Source: Dicaeum eximium (Eukaryota > Chordata > Aves > Passeriformes > Dicaeidae). Taken from it: a stretch of DNA of 64,000 nt. The position numbers and the translations under genes were made by a program. This document shows positions 47,836 to 59,922 of this stretch, one piece after another. Position 1 is the stretch's first letter; each line of letters begins with the position of its first letter. The stretch covers positions 968,909-1,032,908 of the forward strand of contig VWZP01002662.1 of assembly GCA_013396995.1 (NCBI GenBank), written 5' to 3'. The notes under the pieces were generated by a model, which saw only the letters and a program-made list of their open reading frames with translations, made no database searches and was not told where the DNA came from.

Positions 47836-50783
47836 GTAAAAGGGTGTTATTTCCGAAGTTGTTCAATATCATTTGAGTCTGTCTGTTTTGATTTAGGCTC
47901 CTCATCCTGAGAAGAAAAGTTAGGTGACAAGTGTCCTACATGTATAAGAGAGTGGGAAGAAGAGGAGAAGGGAGAAGCAGCAGTCAAAGACATGTTTGGG
48001 TGCATGAAGGCAGCTAGGCAGGATTCATTCCTAAAAATCAGTGTTCCTCTGGGAAATGGAGGCTGATCTCAGTGTAAAATGCTGACGGTCTATTGATGTA
48101 ACTTTACCTGAGCTTATATCTCAAAACCTACAAGATCACCAGTGAAGAACTGATCACATATTAATGCAACTTAACAGATAACATTCAGAATATACTTACA
48201 CACAGAGTGGATTAAACATAAACCCAGAATTTTCAGCAGAGCCTAAGGGAGCTGAAAGTCACTGGTTTGTGAGCACATGAGGGTTTGCCCATGTGGAAAG
48301 ACAGAGCAGCACACAGGTAAAAGTTCTTCTGCTGCAGTTAAAACACTGGTGTAGACACAACATTACTTATAGGCCCCTTTTAGAGGACTAACAATAAATT
48401 ACATTTCAGGCTAATGTAAATTAATCCAGGCTTAAAATGTCTGGACAATGATTTTGTATTAGTGTCCATTGGACTGGTTTCTATGTGGTCTAAAGCTGCA
48501 TATGATTTTGGAGACATGGTACAGTCAGAAGGAAAAAGTCATTGCTTGCTCTTAAAGAACTTACCTTCTCACTATATTTCCTGTCTTTTAACTTCATTTT
48601 TTGTTGCTTTCAATTCATATTTAATATGTGCTAGTAATTTGGATCCTGGACATTAACCCTACAGGGTAAGTCCAAAGCCATTTTACTCTCTTTCCTTGCT
48701 TCCATTAGAGAGAGTCAGATGTACATTTCCAGCTGGGAACACCGTTGCAAATGCATCCTGCACAGAAGAGCTCGTGATGGTCCTGGATGCCTCTGGCTCA
48801 CATGATGTGAGATGGTTAGAAATTTCCCCTGCTTTTCTTTATGCAGACATGTTGTGCATGAACTTGCAGAGGAGAGGGACCTCGCCCTTGATTTATAATC
48901 AAGTCATGAGATCATCTATGCTCTAAAAGAGTCTATTGTCCAAACTTTACTAGTTTTTCTCCAGGAAAATTTTGCCAGTGTGTGGAGAACTGGCCCCAAA
49001 AAGTAGTTTTTCTTCTCACACATTTAAATTATTTCTGACCCTTCCTTGATTTTAATCTTTTTTCTTTCCTCACCTTTTTTCCTTATTTGCCTGAAAATTC
49101 AAGGTTTTCCTACAGCAATTATTTTTTACCATGCCAGTAATAGGGTTCTGGTACTTGCTGCAACTGGGGGGGGAGGGGTTGAGAGAAAAACACCACCCCA
49201 AAGCTGCTGCATCAGATAACGAGATTTTTTATTTATTTTTGTGTGTGGTGGAAGCATCAGGAAATATGCTTTTGTTTTGGTGTGCATGGGGACAGTGGTT
49301 GTGTGACAGTAGAGTGATTCCAGCAGTCTGCTCCCTTTGGCAGTTATGCCTAAAATCAACCTCACCAGGAGGTCACCAGGTTCATGTGACAGCTACTGGG
49401 GAATAATTTTCTTCTGCATATCCCACTCAGAAACATCCCTGTGCACTATTGTGATTTTTCTTTTTAAATTTGCAAGGTTTTGCTAAGGATTTTCAGCCAT
49501 CCTTAATTTTTTTTACTACAGAGGGCAACGAAATCTGCCCATATGGGTGCATACCATCCCTAATCTCTGCACAGAGTTGCTCACCATACACAAAAAACAC
49601 CCATATAGCAATTAAATTCAGACACCTGGTGGAAAACAGCCAGTTCATTTTGCTTCTACTTGTTTTGAGAAAAAGACTCCCCCCCACCTTCATCTGAATA
49701 GGCAAGATTGACATAAAAAAGTACTTCAAGAGATAAACTTGTCTACTGAACACAAATACAGTGAGTTTCTGTATATCTTTAAATGTTTTATATGTCCTAG
49801 TCATATATAATTTATTGTGTTGTGAAGCTGAGCCCTTCTTTGAATGAAAATTTTACTGTCAGAGCCTGGGGTACTTTAGTCTGATGATTTAAAACTCTCA
49901 ATGCGCTTGTAGCAAATAGCACTTTTTATTACAGCATGTTTGTCCAAGAGGTCAACTCTCAGCACAGCAGGATTTCTTCCCACTGTAGAATTATTTCTGA
50001 TGGCAGGAATCTCCCATCTTAATTCATCTGGTGCTGAATGCACTAGCCAACAGTTTCTCAGAGGCTCATTAGACTGGACCTGCCAAGAAAATGCACAAGG
50101 AAAGTGTGAAAGCTTCACCTTTTCTTACACAAGCATCCTTGCTAGCAGATTATACAGCGTGTTAAATGCTCTATGCCTGCTTATACCCCTTTGGTCTTAA
50201 GATTCCCATTTGCTCCAGTATTTCATTTTCTCAGAGACGACGTTGAATCTAAGCTGCCTTGTGATGATGTTAAATTCATTTTGGAGATGAGTAAAAGTGA
50301 CTAAAATTATGTGCATGTTTCCTGTGAAATATCGTACACCAAGCAGGTCCTAGATTAAAAGACAAGCTTGACTTTAAAGGTAATATGATTAATTTCCTCA
50401 GCCTAAACCAGCTAGATAGTTTTCATGCTTAGGTTGATACAGTGTAGATGCCCTTTTACACCCATTTACAGTCTCCATCCCTTTGCTCAGCCCCTGCTGA
50501 GCCTATTAAGTTGGTATCAAGTCAACTTGTCCCTTAGTGGTAGTACACAAACTCTCATAGTGCTGCAGAATTCTGCATCTGTCCTTTTACCTGTCACTTC
50601 AGCCTCCTTTTACTGATGTTAAAAGAAATCTTTACTGTCAGTCATATAACCAATTCACTTTGTTCACAGGCTGTGACAACCTTGTTGTGTTTCTCCCACC
50701 ACAGAACTGACTTCTGTGAATTAGTATTCTCAAAATTTAGACTAGCTCATTAGTCTGAATAAATTTGAAAGGTTGCTGTTCAC

Positions 50784-50852
50784 TTTTTTTTTTTTTATGT
50801 AGCTCTGCTTTGCTTGGGTATAATTTAGGCATCTTTAGGAAAAAAAAAAAAA
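50784..50852. repeat. T13 and A13 runs in inverted arrangement
   Basis: T13 at 50784-50796 and A13 at 50840-50852 are separated by 43 bases and could pair. Homopolymer runs alone explain this. Confidence 0.7.
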
Positions 50853-53541
50853 GGAAAAAACCCACAAACACAAAAACCAGCCCAACTCCCAAGTATTCAC
50901 TGTATGATTTCAGAGCTAAAGGGTCTCTCAGTGGATTCATTTGAGCTAATATAAATTTAATCAAATCTTCCAAGTTTTTTCCAGCTTCCCCCTCTTTATT
51001 ATTATGTTTTTAAATCTATTTTGCTATAATTGAAAAATTGGATACTCTTTCAGGAAAGAAAACAGAAGTTAAAATGCCAGTCTCAACCATCTTTGTGGCT
51101 TACTATGTCCATCAGACCAGCATCAATTTAGATCAGTGGAGTACTTTTCATAGGAGGACATCAATGTTTTAAAAACAAATCTAGAAGGAAGTGGTGATGA
51201 CACCTACTCTGGGTTTGAAAAATGAAGTACAGGGGACAAGTCTCCTCCATTCAGATTCCTTTCTTCTTGCTAAAATTGCACAAGTTTCACTGTAGCTTCT
51301 TCTGAGTTACCTTGGCAATATAAAAATCCAGTCTAGAAGCCAGGTAGGTTAAATAATTTACCCAAGGTCACATCACAAGCACCTGAACCTCAGAGTAAAG
51401 AATAAAGGTCCTCAGAGTCTTACCTAAAAGGGATACTGATGACTTCACCATGGGCTGTAAAATAGAAATATAAAAATGTCTTTGCATTAACATCAGCACC
51501 TTAAAACTAAAAATGAGAGAGCTTGGCCAGAGGGGTCTGATATAATTGACTACAGAGTCAGAGTGGAAAAATATAAATCAATTGGATGAAATGATCCTTT
51601 GCTACAGACTAGAGAAGAAGTTTGGCTATGTCTCAAGAAATGGAGAATTACACTAGATATTAATGGAACCAGAGATACTCTCAACAGCTCAGGGTGGATA
51701 TAACTGTGCAATGGAGCAGAACAGATTAAAAATCCCAACCTAAGGAAGGATTAAAATATAAAACTGCAGGAGAAAGACATGACGTGATAGAAATAACGTA
51801 ATGGTGCTCTTAGTATGAATTTTCTATGTTCAGGATATTCATCTTTTGCCTTTTCAGTTATTTTCTCACTTCTTCCTCTAGTGCCTGACTACATAGGTGC
51901 TTCTTCAGTATCAATGGCTTCTTCTGACACCAATGACTCATTGTGCCAGGAGCCAAAAATATCCAGTAATTCCTAATTTGGCTGCATAGAGCAGAACAGG
52001 TCATTCATGTGGAATACAATTATTTTTATATTCATATCATGGTTTGATTACACAGACCTCCAGTAAGTTCTGCCCTGAAAGAGAGACAGCCACAAGTAAA
52101 ACAAGGTGATAGTTTCTTTTGGGCATTGCAGTGCAGCAGTTCTGCCATTTCAAGGGATTTTTGTTGAAAATTAAGACATTGTTTGCTTTCTTCAGAATGC
52201 TGGATAGAAAAGTATCTGAAACTCATTGTTCAGCCATGTGAATGACTGTCTTTCTTTAAAAAAGGAGTACAGATCCTCCTGTCACCTGCTCTGGACACCA
52301 CACCTACCATTTCCTTCTGCTTTTTCCCTTATTTTCTCCCACATACTCATAAACATTTGCTTCTCCACATCTCAAGTGCACTGTCCTCTTCACATATTAG
52401 GTATCCAATACTTTGATGCAGTTGGACTAGTGGGCATAAAACCTAAATGGGAAAATGCTGAAAATCACTAGAAAACAGCTATTTAACCATAGTTTTCCCA
52501 TCTTCTCTCATCCTAAAATACCCAGAGAGAGAAGAACATAAAAGTATACATGTATATGCTGTACAGGCTGTACATGAGAGGCACATTTATATATCTGTTT
52601 GAGAAAAATAATTATACTGAATTGATTATAAAAGCTGTATTCTCACTTTTTAAATAAAAAAAAATTACTTTTGGCTGATATTTTCCCTAATTAGTTAAAA
52701 GTTTTTAGATTCTCTTTATCCTCTTTCTTTTTATTCTCTCCCATCTTCCTTGGTGGACAACTTGCTCTTCTTCCCTGGCTGCCATGCCCAGTAAATTCTG
52801 GACATCACTGCAACAACTGCTTAGGAGTGGATGGGATTTGTTGCTGCATATGAAGCCAAAAGTCTCTACAGATTTCTTAGTTGTGACTGCAGACCTAAAA
52901 AAGCCAAAATTGTCTGGGAAACACCTATTCTTTTGGATTTGCCTTAGATAGCCTTTTCTGGTTTATTTATTTCCTTTTTTGTTCTCCTTAGTTTTTAATC
53001 TTTCCTTCTTCCTTTCCCTTCTCATTTTTACTCTCTGTATTTCATGCCCAATTAATCTTGTTCTTTCCAGCACACTTTTATAGGAAGGAAGGTTCATGAA
53101 AAGAACTTTCAGAAGAAGACTGAGCCAATTTCCTTGGTTACTACCAAAAGCAAGTGAAAATGACAAATGGATTGACTACAGTGGATTGATTGATACTGAT
53201 TTATAGCTGAAAATTGGATCAAGTGCGTCCACATACACGTTCTCCAGGGACTAAAGCAGAGGCAGACTGCTTCTGTCAGCATTCCTGTACCATGAAGCTA
53301 ACTCCCCTCATGTCACCTCATGTCTCCCTTTCTAGCCCTGTCTTCTGCTTAAATAAATGTAGTTGTTAAAATAAAAGTGTTTGCTGTCTTATCCCAGGGC
53401 TATAACATTTTGAGGATACATATGACTTATGCTTTATCATGAAATAGTGGTCAATTTTCTATATATTCTGGAACCACTGTTCAGCTGTGCATACCTGCAC
53501 CTCCCCCTTCACATGCCTGGTACCTATAGAGGCTTTTCACT

Positions 53542-53565
53542 TAAGTAGGAGCTTCCTCCTACTTA
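53542..53565. repeat. Perfect 10-bp inverted repeat
   Basis: TAAGTAGGAG, loop CTTC, CTCCTACTTA. Confidence 0.75.
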
Positions 53566-55211
53566 TACCTTGCATCTTAGTGGTGTTCCTACTGAATGGC
53601 AAAGGAGAAGCAGCAGGACCTATCCTAAATCTGATATTTGGAAATCCCTATTTATGATGAAAACTCTTATTCACACATGCATACATGCTCCTGCTATCCT
53701 TTTAGGGCACCTGAATGAGTGAGGTTTGGAGGGCAGCATTTCTTCTTAAATTTGCTACCTTAATCAATTAATCTCTTAAATAGAGTAATAATTAGGAACC
53801 TCATCATGCCCTGAACCCGCTAGGCTGGCATAGGTTAAAAAGCACTGAAAATGATCCACAGAAAATAGGGGAAAAGTTACAATATCTGCTTCTACAAATT
53901 TCAGATCTTTTAGGCAATAGGAAAGGGAGGCTTTAGTTACTGCTACAGTAAGCTTTAGTTACTGTATACTGTATTTTGTAACTCATTACATCATGATTTA
54001 CTGAAGAAATATTGCTTTACCCTGATAAAAAACATTTGGCATCAGATTACCTGATACCATCAGCTGTAGAGACCCCTGTTTTAGAACAACTTTTAGGATG
54101 TCTGTTTCTGGAGAGAATACACTCTTGCTGGAGAGTCAGGGTGCTGCCACTGTCCCCAGTCCATGGCAAGGGCTGCTTCTTGTGCGGTTCTGCAAAGAGC
54201 AGCCTCTGTGACTTCCTCACTTCTGCAATTGTCAGAGTCAGTTGTGTTAAATCCAAATTGCTCTCCTTAGAAAGAAGGGTAGGAAAGTCTTTTATTTATA
54301 TATATGATTTCCTGCACATCACTTTATTTTATGTCTGATTTGGCAACCTCCAGCTGTGGCTTTCATTCTTGCCAAGAGGTTATGGGGCTGAAGATGAACA
54401 GACAGCAGTGTTGTCCTTACAGTCCTTCCTGTGGTCCTTCACAGTAAGGCTTAGATGTTGCTTTTTGACATGGACAGCTGGATTCTACAGGAAGATTGGA
54501 CTGCGGTAATCTGAGGTTACTTTTAGCAGAAAGAGGAAAATGAGCAGCCAAGTTCAGGGAGCACATTAGGGTTCACTCTAGGAGTCACCTCACCCAGGTA
54601 AGTGTTGTGCTGTTACACAACCACAAAGTTATTGCTTGGTCAAAGTCACACAAAGAAGTTCTGGCTACTGCCAGAAGGTGAACTTAGTCCATTAAAATTC
54701 TGGGTTAAATGATGTAAACACAAGACAGTTCTTTCTCCTCTAGGCTAATCACATTGTTGGAATATCAGGATTGGTGGAAAGTCAAAGTTACTCTTACCAA
54801 ATGGACATTTCTTTGGGGTTTTGAGTCATCAGCCCATGGAAATTTTGTCTTCATCTTCATCAAACTGCATCAAGCCCTAAATATAGACTTAATTGTTTTA
54901 AACATCTCAAATTCAAGGAGTTTATAGTTCTACAAAACTGAACTTCATTGGCAAACAGCAATCCTTGGAAAATCAGGTTTTGTAACATAATAGAAAGCAA
55001 TTTGTGGTGAGTTGACCCTGACTGGATGCCAGTTAAGTTGCTCTGTCATTCCTCAACTAAGCAGGCAACAGAGAATGTAAGAAAACGCTCATGGGTTGAG
55101 ATAAAGAGAGGGAGAGATCACTCAGTGATTACCATCGTGGGCAAAACAGACTCATATTAGGGAAATTACATTAATTTGTCACCAATCAAATCAGAGTAGG
55201 GATCCTTTCCA

Positions 55212-55480
55212 TGGGGTGTAGTCCTTCAGGAACAGGCTGCTTCAGCATGGGTTTCCATGGGGCCACAAGTCCTGACAGCAAAGCTGTCCCAGCGTGGGCT
55301 CCTCTCTCCACAGTCCACAAGTCCTTCCAGAAGGGGGATCACAGCCTCCCTTGGACATCCACCTGCTGTGGGATGCTCCACAGGCTGCAGGTGGATCTCT
55401 GCATCCCATGGACCCCCACGGCTGCAGGGGCACAGCTGCCTCACCGTGGGATGCACCAAGGGCTGCAGGGGAATCTCAGC
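55212..55480 (-). repeat. Degenerate tandem units inside the LTR
   Basis: Variants of a unit reading roughly GC(T)GCAGTCCTTCAGG / CAGCGTGGG / TCCATGGGG recur about five times. Examples are CCATGGGGTGTAGTCCTTCA, CCATGGGGCCACAAGTCCTG, CCACAGTCCACAAGTCCTTC and CCCACGGCTGCAGGGG. They lie downstream of the TATA box in transcription order. Confidence 0.6.
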
Positions 55481-55604
55481 TCTGGTGCCTGGAGCAGCTC
55501 TTCCCCTCCTTCTCCACCATCCTGGATGTCTGCAGAGCTGTTTCTCTCACAGATTCTCACTCCTCTCTTTGGCTGCAGTGGCACAGGTTTGGGGTTTTTT
55601 TCTC

Positions 55605-55612
55605 CTTAAATA
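55605..55612 (-). promoter_or_regulatory. TATA-like box of the 55003-55791 LTR
   Basis: On the minus strand the sequence reads GGTATTTAAGGAG, about 180 bp from the U3 start. It supports minus orientation. Confidence 0.45.
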
Positions 55613-55796
55613 CCTTATTCCAGCAATGCTACCACTGTTCCTGATGGCCTTGGCTTTGGATAGTGTCTGGTCTGCCTTGGAGCCATCTGGAGCTGGCTCC
55701 ATCAGATATAGGCAAAGCTTCTAGCACCTTCTCACAGAAGCCATCCTTCAGTCCCCCTGATACCAAAACCTTGCCACAAAATCCCAATGCACAATT

Positions 55797-56860
55797 CTCC
55801 CACAGGAGCAAAAACAAGTGAAAAACTTTAAAAGGGCAGATTTTAAAACCATGAGGAAAATGGTTAACAGCAGGCTGAAGGGCAAAGTAAAAAACTTTAA
55901 AACCACAGAAACAGCCTGGAGGCTATTCAAGAACATTGTGTTAGAGGCACAGATGGTTTGTGTATCATTGAGAACAAAAACAAAGTAAAATGGTGAGAAT
56001 AAAACTATGGTTAAGCAGAGAAGTACAGGGCTTTATTGAGATTAAAAAGGCATCCTTTAAAAGCAGAGAAGCTTCCTGAACAACCTAGCCAGGTCAGGCC
56101 ATCCCTCATGCTGGTGAAAGGCAAGTCAGCAACGACAAGAGTAATAAGGAAGTGGTCTGCTAAAAGTAATGAGGATCTAGTGAGTAAAGACACAGAGGCA
56201 GATACTTGTACCATGTGGTTCTGGCATATTAAAATTTGCAACAGAAATGTCCCATTGTCCTCTTGAGTTTCCCTTGAATTTTCACTCATTTTTTTAAAGA
56301 CAAGATGTTATTATCCAATCAGAGACATGAAACTAGGCAACAAACAAAACAAAATGGTTTTGCAAAGATACTAGAGTAGCCTGACATTTCTTGCCTGCCT
56401 ATTATTTCCCATCTCCATCTTCCTCTCCAGGCCTGCTTCCCTGGCTGCTTACATCTCATCCTTTCTGTCCTGGATACATGGCAGGTCTTTTTGCTCTAGT
56501 ATATTCTGAGCTTGATTATTCACTGAGAGATCTAAATTCTCCCACTCTGAACAAACCTTACTTGGATATGTTGAATTAATTATTTGCTAAAAACAGTCCC
56601 AATCAAAACAAATGTATTACCTGAATGTGTCTATGTACAAGAACTAAATAGCTGAGTACCTTAAAGACCTCCAAGAATGCAGAGAGACAATTAAAAAATA
56701 AATTTTGTCAGCAATTTTTCTTCCCTAGAAGACAGTAAAGGATGCTTTCTGTGTTGGCTTACGGGACTCAGATAAATGGAAACTAAAAAAACTGAACACT
56801 AAACTGAGAAATTAAAGTTTAGCAGTTATTGATGGCTTCTCAATGTATTAACATAGGCAG
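55797..56860. other. AT-rich sequence, no gene
   Basis: No gene or element is recognisable between the solo LTR and the CR1 copy. The antisense frames at 56011-56289 and 56036-56266 have no recognisable domain. Confidence 0.5.
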
Positions 56861-57488
56861 AGATGAACATGAGCCAGCATGTGCCCGGGCTGACCAAGAA
56901 GGCCAATGCCATCCTGGCTGTATCAGAAATGAAGTGGCCAGCAGGACCAGGGCACTCTTTGTCCCCCTGTACCTGGCAGTGGTGAGGCCACACCTTGAGT
57001 GCTGTTTTCAGTTCTGGGCCCATCACTGAGGGGATGGGACCTCTCCAGAGGAGGACAGTGGAGCTGGGGAAGGGTGTGGAATACACATCCTATGAGGAGG
57101 AGCTGAGACAGAACTGGATTTTTAGCCTGAAGAAAGGGAGGCTCAGGGGGGACCTTATCACAATTCTTCAACTCCCTGAGAGGAGGCTGTAGCCAGGTGG
57201 GGGTCAGGCTCTTCTCCTAAGTAGCAAGCAGTAGGACTAGAGGAAATGGCCTCAAGTTGTGCAAGGGGAGGTTTAGACTGGATATTAGGAAAGATTTCTT
57301 CACTGAAAGGGTGGTCAAGGACTGGAACAAGCTGCCCACTGATGTGGTGGAGTCACCATTCCTGGAGGTACCTAAAAGAGGTGTAGATGTTGTTCCTGTG
57401 AACGTGGTTTAGTGGTGACCTTGGCAGTAATGGGTTAGTGGTTGGACTTGATGAGCTTTTCAAACCTAAACAACTATATGATTCTATG
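56861..57488 (+). mobile_element. CR1 LINE 3' part, about 630 bp
   Basis: The copy starts inside ORF2 (MNMSQH..GLTKKANAIL, then VASRTRALFVPLYLAVVRPH and LECCFQFWA). It continues through SYEEELRQ, FSLKKGRLRGDLI and a block corresponding to RLDIRKDFFTERVVKDWNKL, and ends in the 3' UTR with the octamer tail CTATATGATTCTATGA. The coding frame is broken: the first blocks lie in different forward frames and stops follow. It carries the FFTE-V..WN-LP C-terminal signature of CR1 but is a different subfamily from the 27341 copy. It is a 5'-truncated dead insertion. Confidence 0.92.
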
Positions 57489-58210
57489 AAATCTGTGGGT
57501 AGCAGTGCCTTGTCAGGACCAAATCTGAGTCAAAATTGTAGGCATTTTAGTGACTTGTTTCAATGATTTCAGAAGAAATGGTTGGTTTGAAATGGGCTGG
57601 AGATGGGAGAAAAATGAGAAATAAGTGCAAGAAACATCACCTGAACATAGAGGAGCCGAGCCAACTTTTCTTCTGTATCTCTGCCAGGAGATGACAGGAG
57701 AGGGAGGAAAAAAGAGCAAAAAAATTCATTCTGTAACCATCTCACAGAACATCTCCTGAGATTTTGTTTGTCCTTTTCCAGCACAGTTTTTTTGAGATAT
57801 GTTGAGTACTCCCAATTCCTTCAGTCAAGACAATGACTTCCAGAGAGATGGGAACTGTATCTGGAAGGACAGAGGACAGACTATTGGTAGGGAAAGAGGG
57901 AACTGGGGAACAGGCAGTTGGAGGTACAGATCAGCTAAGGAAGGGCTGTAAGAAAGGTTTGGTTTATACAGGCAGAGTTTGAATAAACTTTTAACACTGC
58001 TGACCTCCAAAACCCCTGTGTACTTCATTAATCATCCTGCACACAGATAAGAACTTTCAGAACATCTGGTGCCTTCCTGAAGATCTCGGGTGTATAGGAA
58101 CTTCAACCTTTAATTTCAAATCACTGTGAACTTTAGATCAAAAACTGCGACTGAGATTCTGCGTCACTCACAAAAAGAGAAATTTTACATCTACAATACT
58201 TAATAAAGGA

Positions 58211-58350
58211 TGTTTTGGGTTTGGTGGATTTTTTTGAGTTTTGTTGGTTTGGGTTTTTTTCTTTTTTACTTTTTCTTTTTTTTTTTCTTGGTCTGTGTGG
58301 GTTTTTTTTCCTTGTTGTTGTTGTTGTTTTGTTGTATTTTGTTTTGTGTT
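58211..58350. repeat. T/G-rich tract with (TTG)n
   Basis: Runs of GGTTTTTTT and TTTTTCTTTT are followed by (TTG)5-6 near 58314-58330 and TTTTGTTTTG. Confidence 0.85.
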
Positions 58351-59891
58351 CCTAGTTTAAAGGAGAAACTGCATGCCACTAATCAGCTATGGCACATGCA
58401 CACACATACACTATTATATGTGAATAGTTCTCCAATGTTACTTTGTAAGAACCTTACACACTTCACTTTGATTAACACTTTGATAAGACATATATTTTCC
58501 TTGAAAAAAGTGAGGCCATGGGGATTTGTTAAAAATTCAGAAAAGGAAGATACTGTGAAAAGATTTAATTCAGTTACTGTAGGTAATACATTCTACCAAT
58601 GTAATATGGACACAAAAAATGTTAGACCCCTTGAGAAATTAGGATAATCTTGTTTGATCTTTTATGAATGTATATAATTGTATTTATGTATGTGTCTGTA
58701 TGTATATCTACATTTATGAAAATATTGTTATGCATGTGCCTGTGTGTGAATACATTTATAAAACAAATCCATGACCGTAAATCAGCTCAACAGAAACAGT
58801 TTAAAGTGGACTACTGTACATCTTTATTTAAAATACGTAGGATGCCAAGACAGAAAAACACTAAAAAAGAAATACATATTGTTTTTGAAGCTGAAGCATC
58901 AATATGGTTGTAATTTTAATGTTTCTTGCTGGAAAAAGGTCATCTTTGGCGAGGTCGGGTTTTTCTTAAGGTCATTTCACATTGAGATATCTGCCTGCTT
59001 TTGACATTTCATCTAGAAGAGGCACAACTATTCTGACACATGAAATGGGTTCTTTACAAACCCAATGGCTATTTCTATCAACATCTGTTATTCTTACACA
59101 AAAGGGGAATATGCATTGATTGCAAACAAGGCTTCGCATTTTTTAGAGAATATTAATATATATATATTTTGTGCTTAAAGGTACAGCAATGTCCATCTGA
59201 AATAGAAGCAGAATGAAACACCGATCCATAAAAGACTGAAAAAATAACACCATAAATGGCAGATTTTACTCTTAAATAGAATTAAATAAATTTAAATATG
59301 TTAATTGTTGCTGGTGAATTGTCACCCTGCTTTCTGTAAAGCAGCAGGGCAGTGAAATTCACTAAGCCTTTGTGATATTGACACAGAAAAAGCACAATAA
59401 AAATATTTCTCTTATATTTTGTGTGGGATTTTTAATTGCATATTCATTTGCAAATTTGAGTTCCCTCTAGCACTGAGTATGATAGGAAAAATCTGTTGCC
59501 ATGTAAATCTCCCATCTTGTATTCCCATATTTTTAAGCCCCAAAATTATTATGTGGTATGATATCTATGTAAGTAAAATAAACTCTGTCAAACTAATTTG
59601 GACTCATGGGGACAACTTAATTTTCCTGTAAGACAATCCAGGACTCCAAAAGAAGTTCACAGAATTCTTCTCCCCAGGAACAACATAGGAAGACCATAGT
59701 TTGTCCTTGCTCCTTGTTTGCAGACATCTCTGTTAAGCTTTGGACAATCCAAAGCAGAAGCATTTAGTTGAGAATTCAGTAGTTAGGACTCACCAGCTGA
59801 GTGCTGTGACCAGTCACGTGGTGTTATATCTGTTCCCATATTGATGGTCTGTTTTTACAAGCCATTGCTTTCTCCCAAAATGAATGCCATT

Positions 59892-59922
59892 TCATCAGAA
59901 AACAGGTTTTGTTTTCTGATGA
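59892..59922. repeat. Perfect 12-bp inverted repeat
   Basis: TCATCAGAAAAC, loop AGGTTTT, GTTTTCTGATGA. It is the longest perfect stem I found in the window. Confidence 0.75.

Larger units (their letters stand above)
39991..55002. other. Gene-poor AT-rich stretch, 15 kb
   Basis: No gene is recognisable. Notable items are the POU-type palindrome (41929-41948), one ambiguous base (42760), a GC-richer patch (46795-47040), a long A run (47796-47833), a T13/A13 pair (50784-50852) and a hairpin (53542-53565). The longest non-repetitive frame, 128 codons on the minus strand at 42820-43206, has no recognisable domain and no good splice acceptor upstream. Confidence 0.5.
55003..55791 (-). mobile_element. 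Solo ERV LTR with 5-bp target duplication
   Basis: The plus strand begins TGTGGTGAGTTGACCCTGAC and ends AAAACCTTGCCACAAAATCCCAATGCA. CAATT lies immediately on both sides (54998-55002 and 55792-55796). TG/CA termini, one LTR unit and a matching 5-bp duplication define a solo LTR. I recognise it from memory as a common avian family that in sense orientation begins TGTATTGGGTTTGCGTGGCAAGG and ends GTCAACCCACCACA, so it lies on the minus strand. A TATTTAAG box (minus, 55605-55612) agrees with that orientation. The middle holds GC-rich, degenerate tandem units. Open frames up to 155 codons inside (for example 55257-55724) are by-products of that repeat structure. Confidence 0.88.

Noticed and set aside
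55211..55724. Overlapping open frames of 116-155 codons on the plus strand and 63-77 on the minus
   Set aside because: They lie wholly inside a solo LTR. The openness comes from GC-rich tandem units, and several frames are open at once.
58210..58647. 145-codon plus-strand open frame
   Set aside because: The first 50 codons are Phe/Leu/Val/Trp from a T/G-rich low-complexity tract. The rest has no domain and no splice signals of note.
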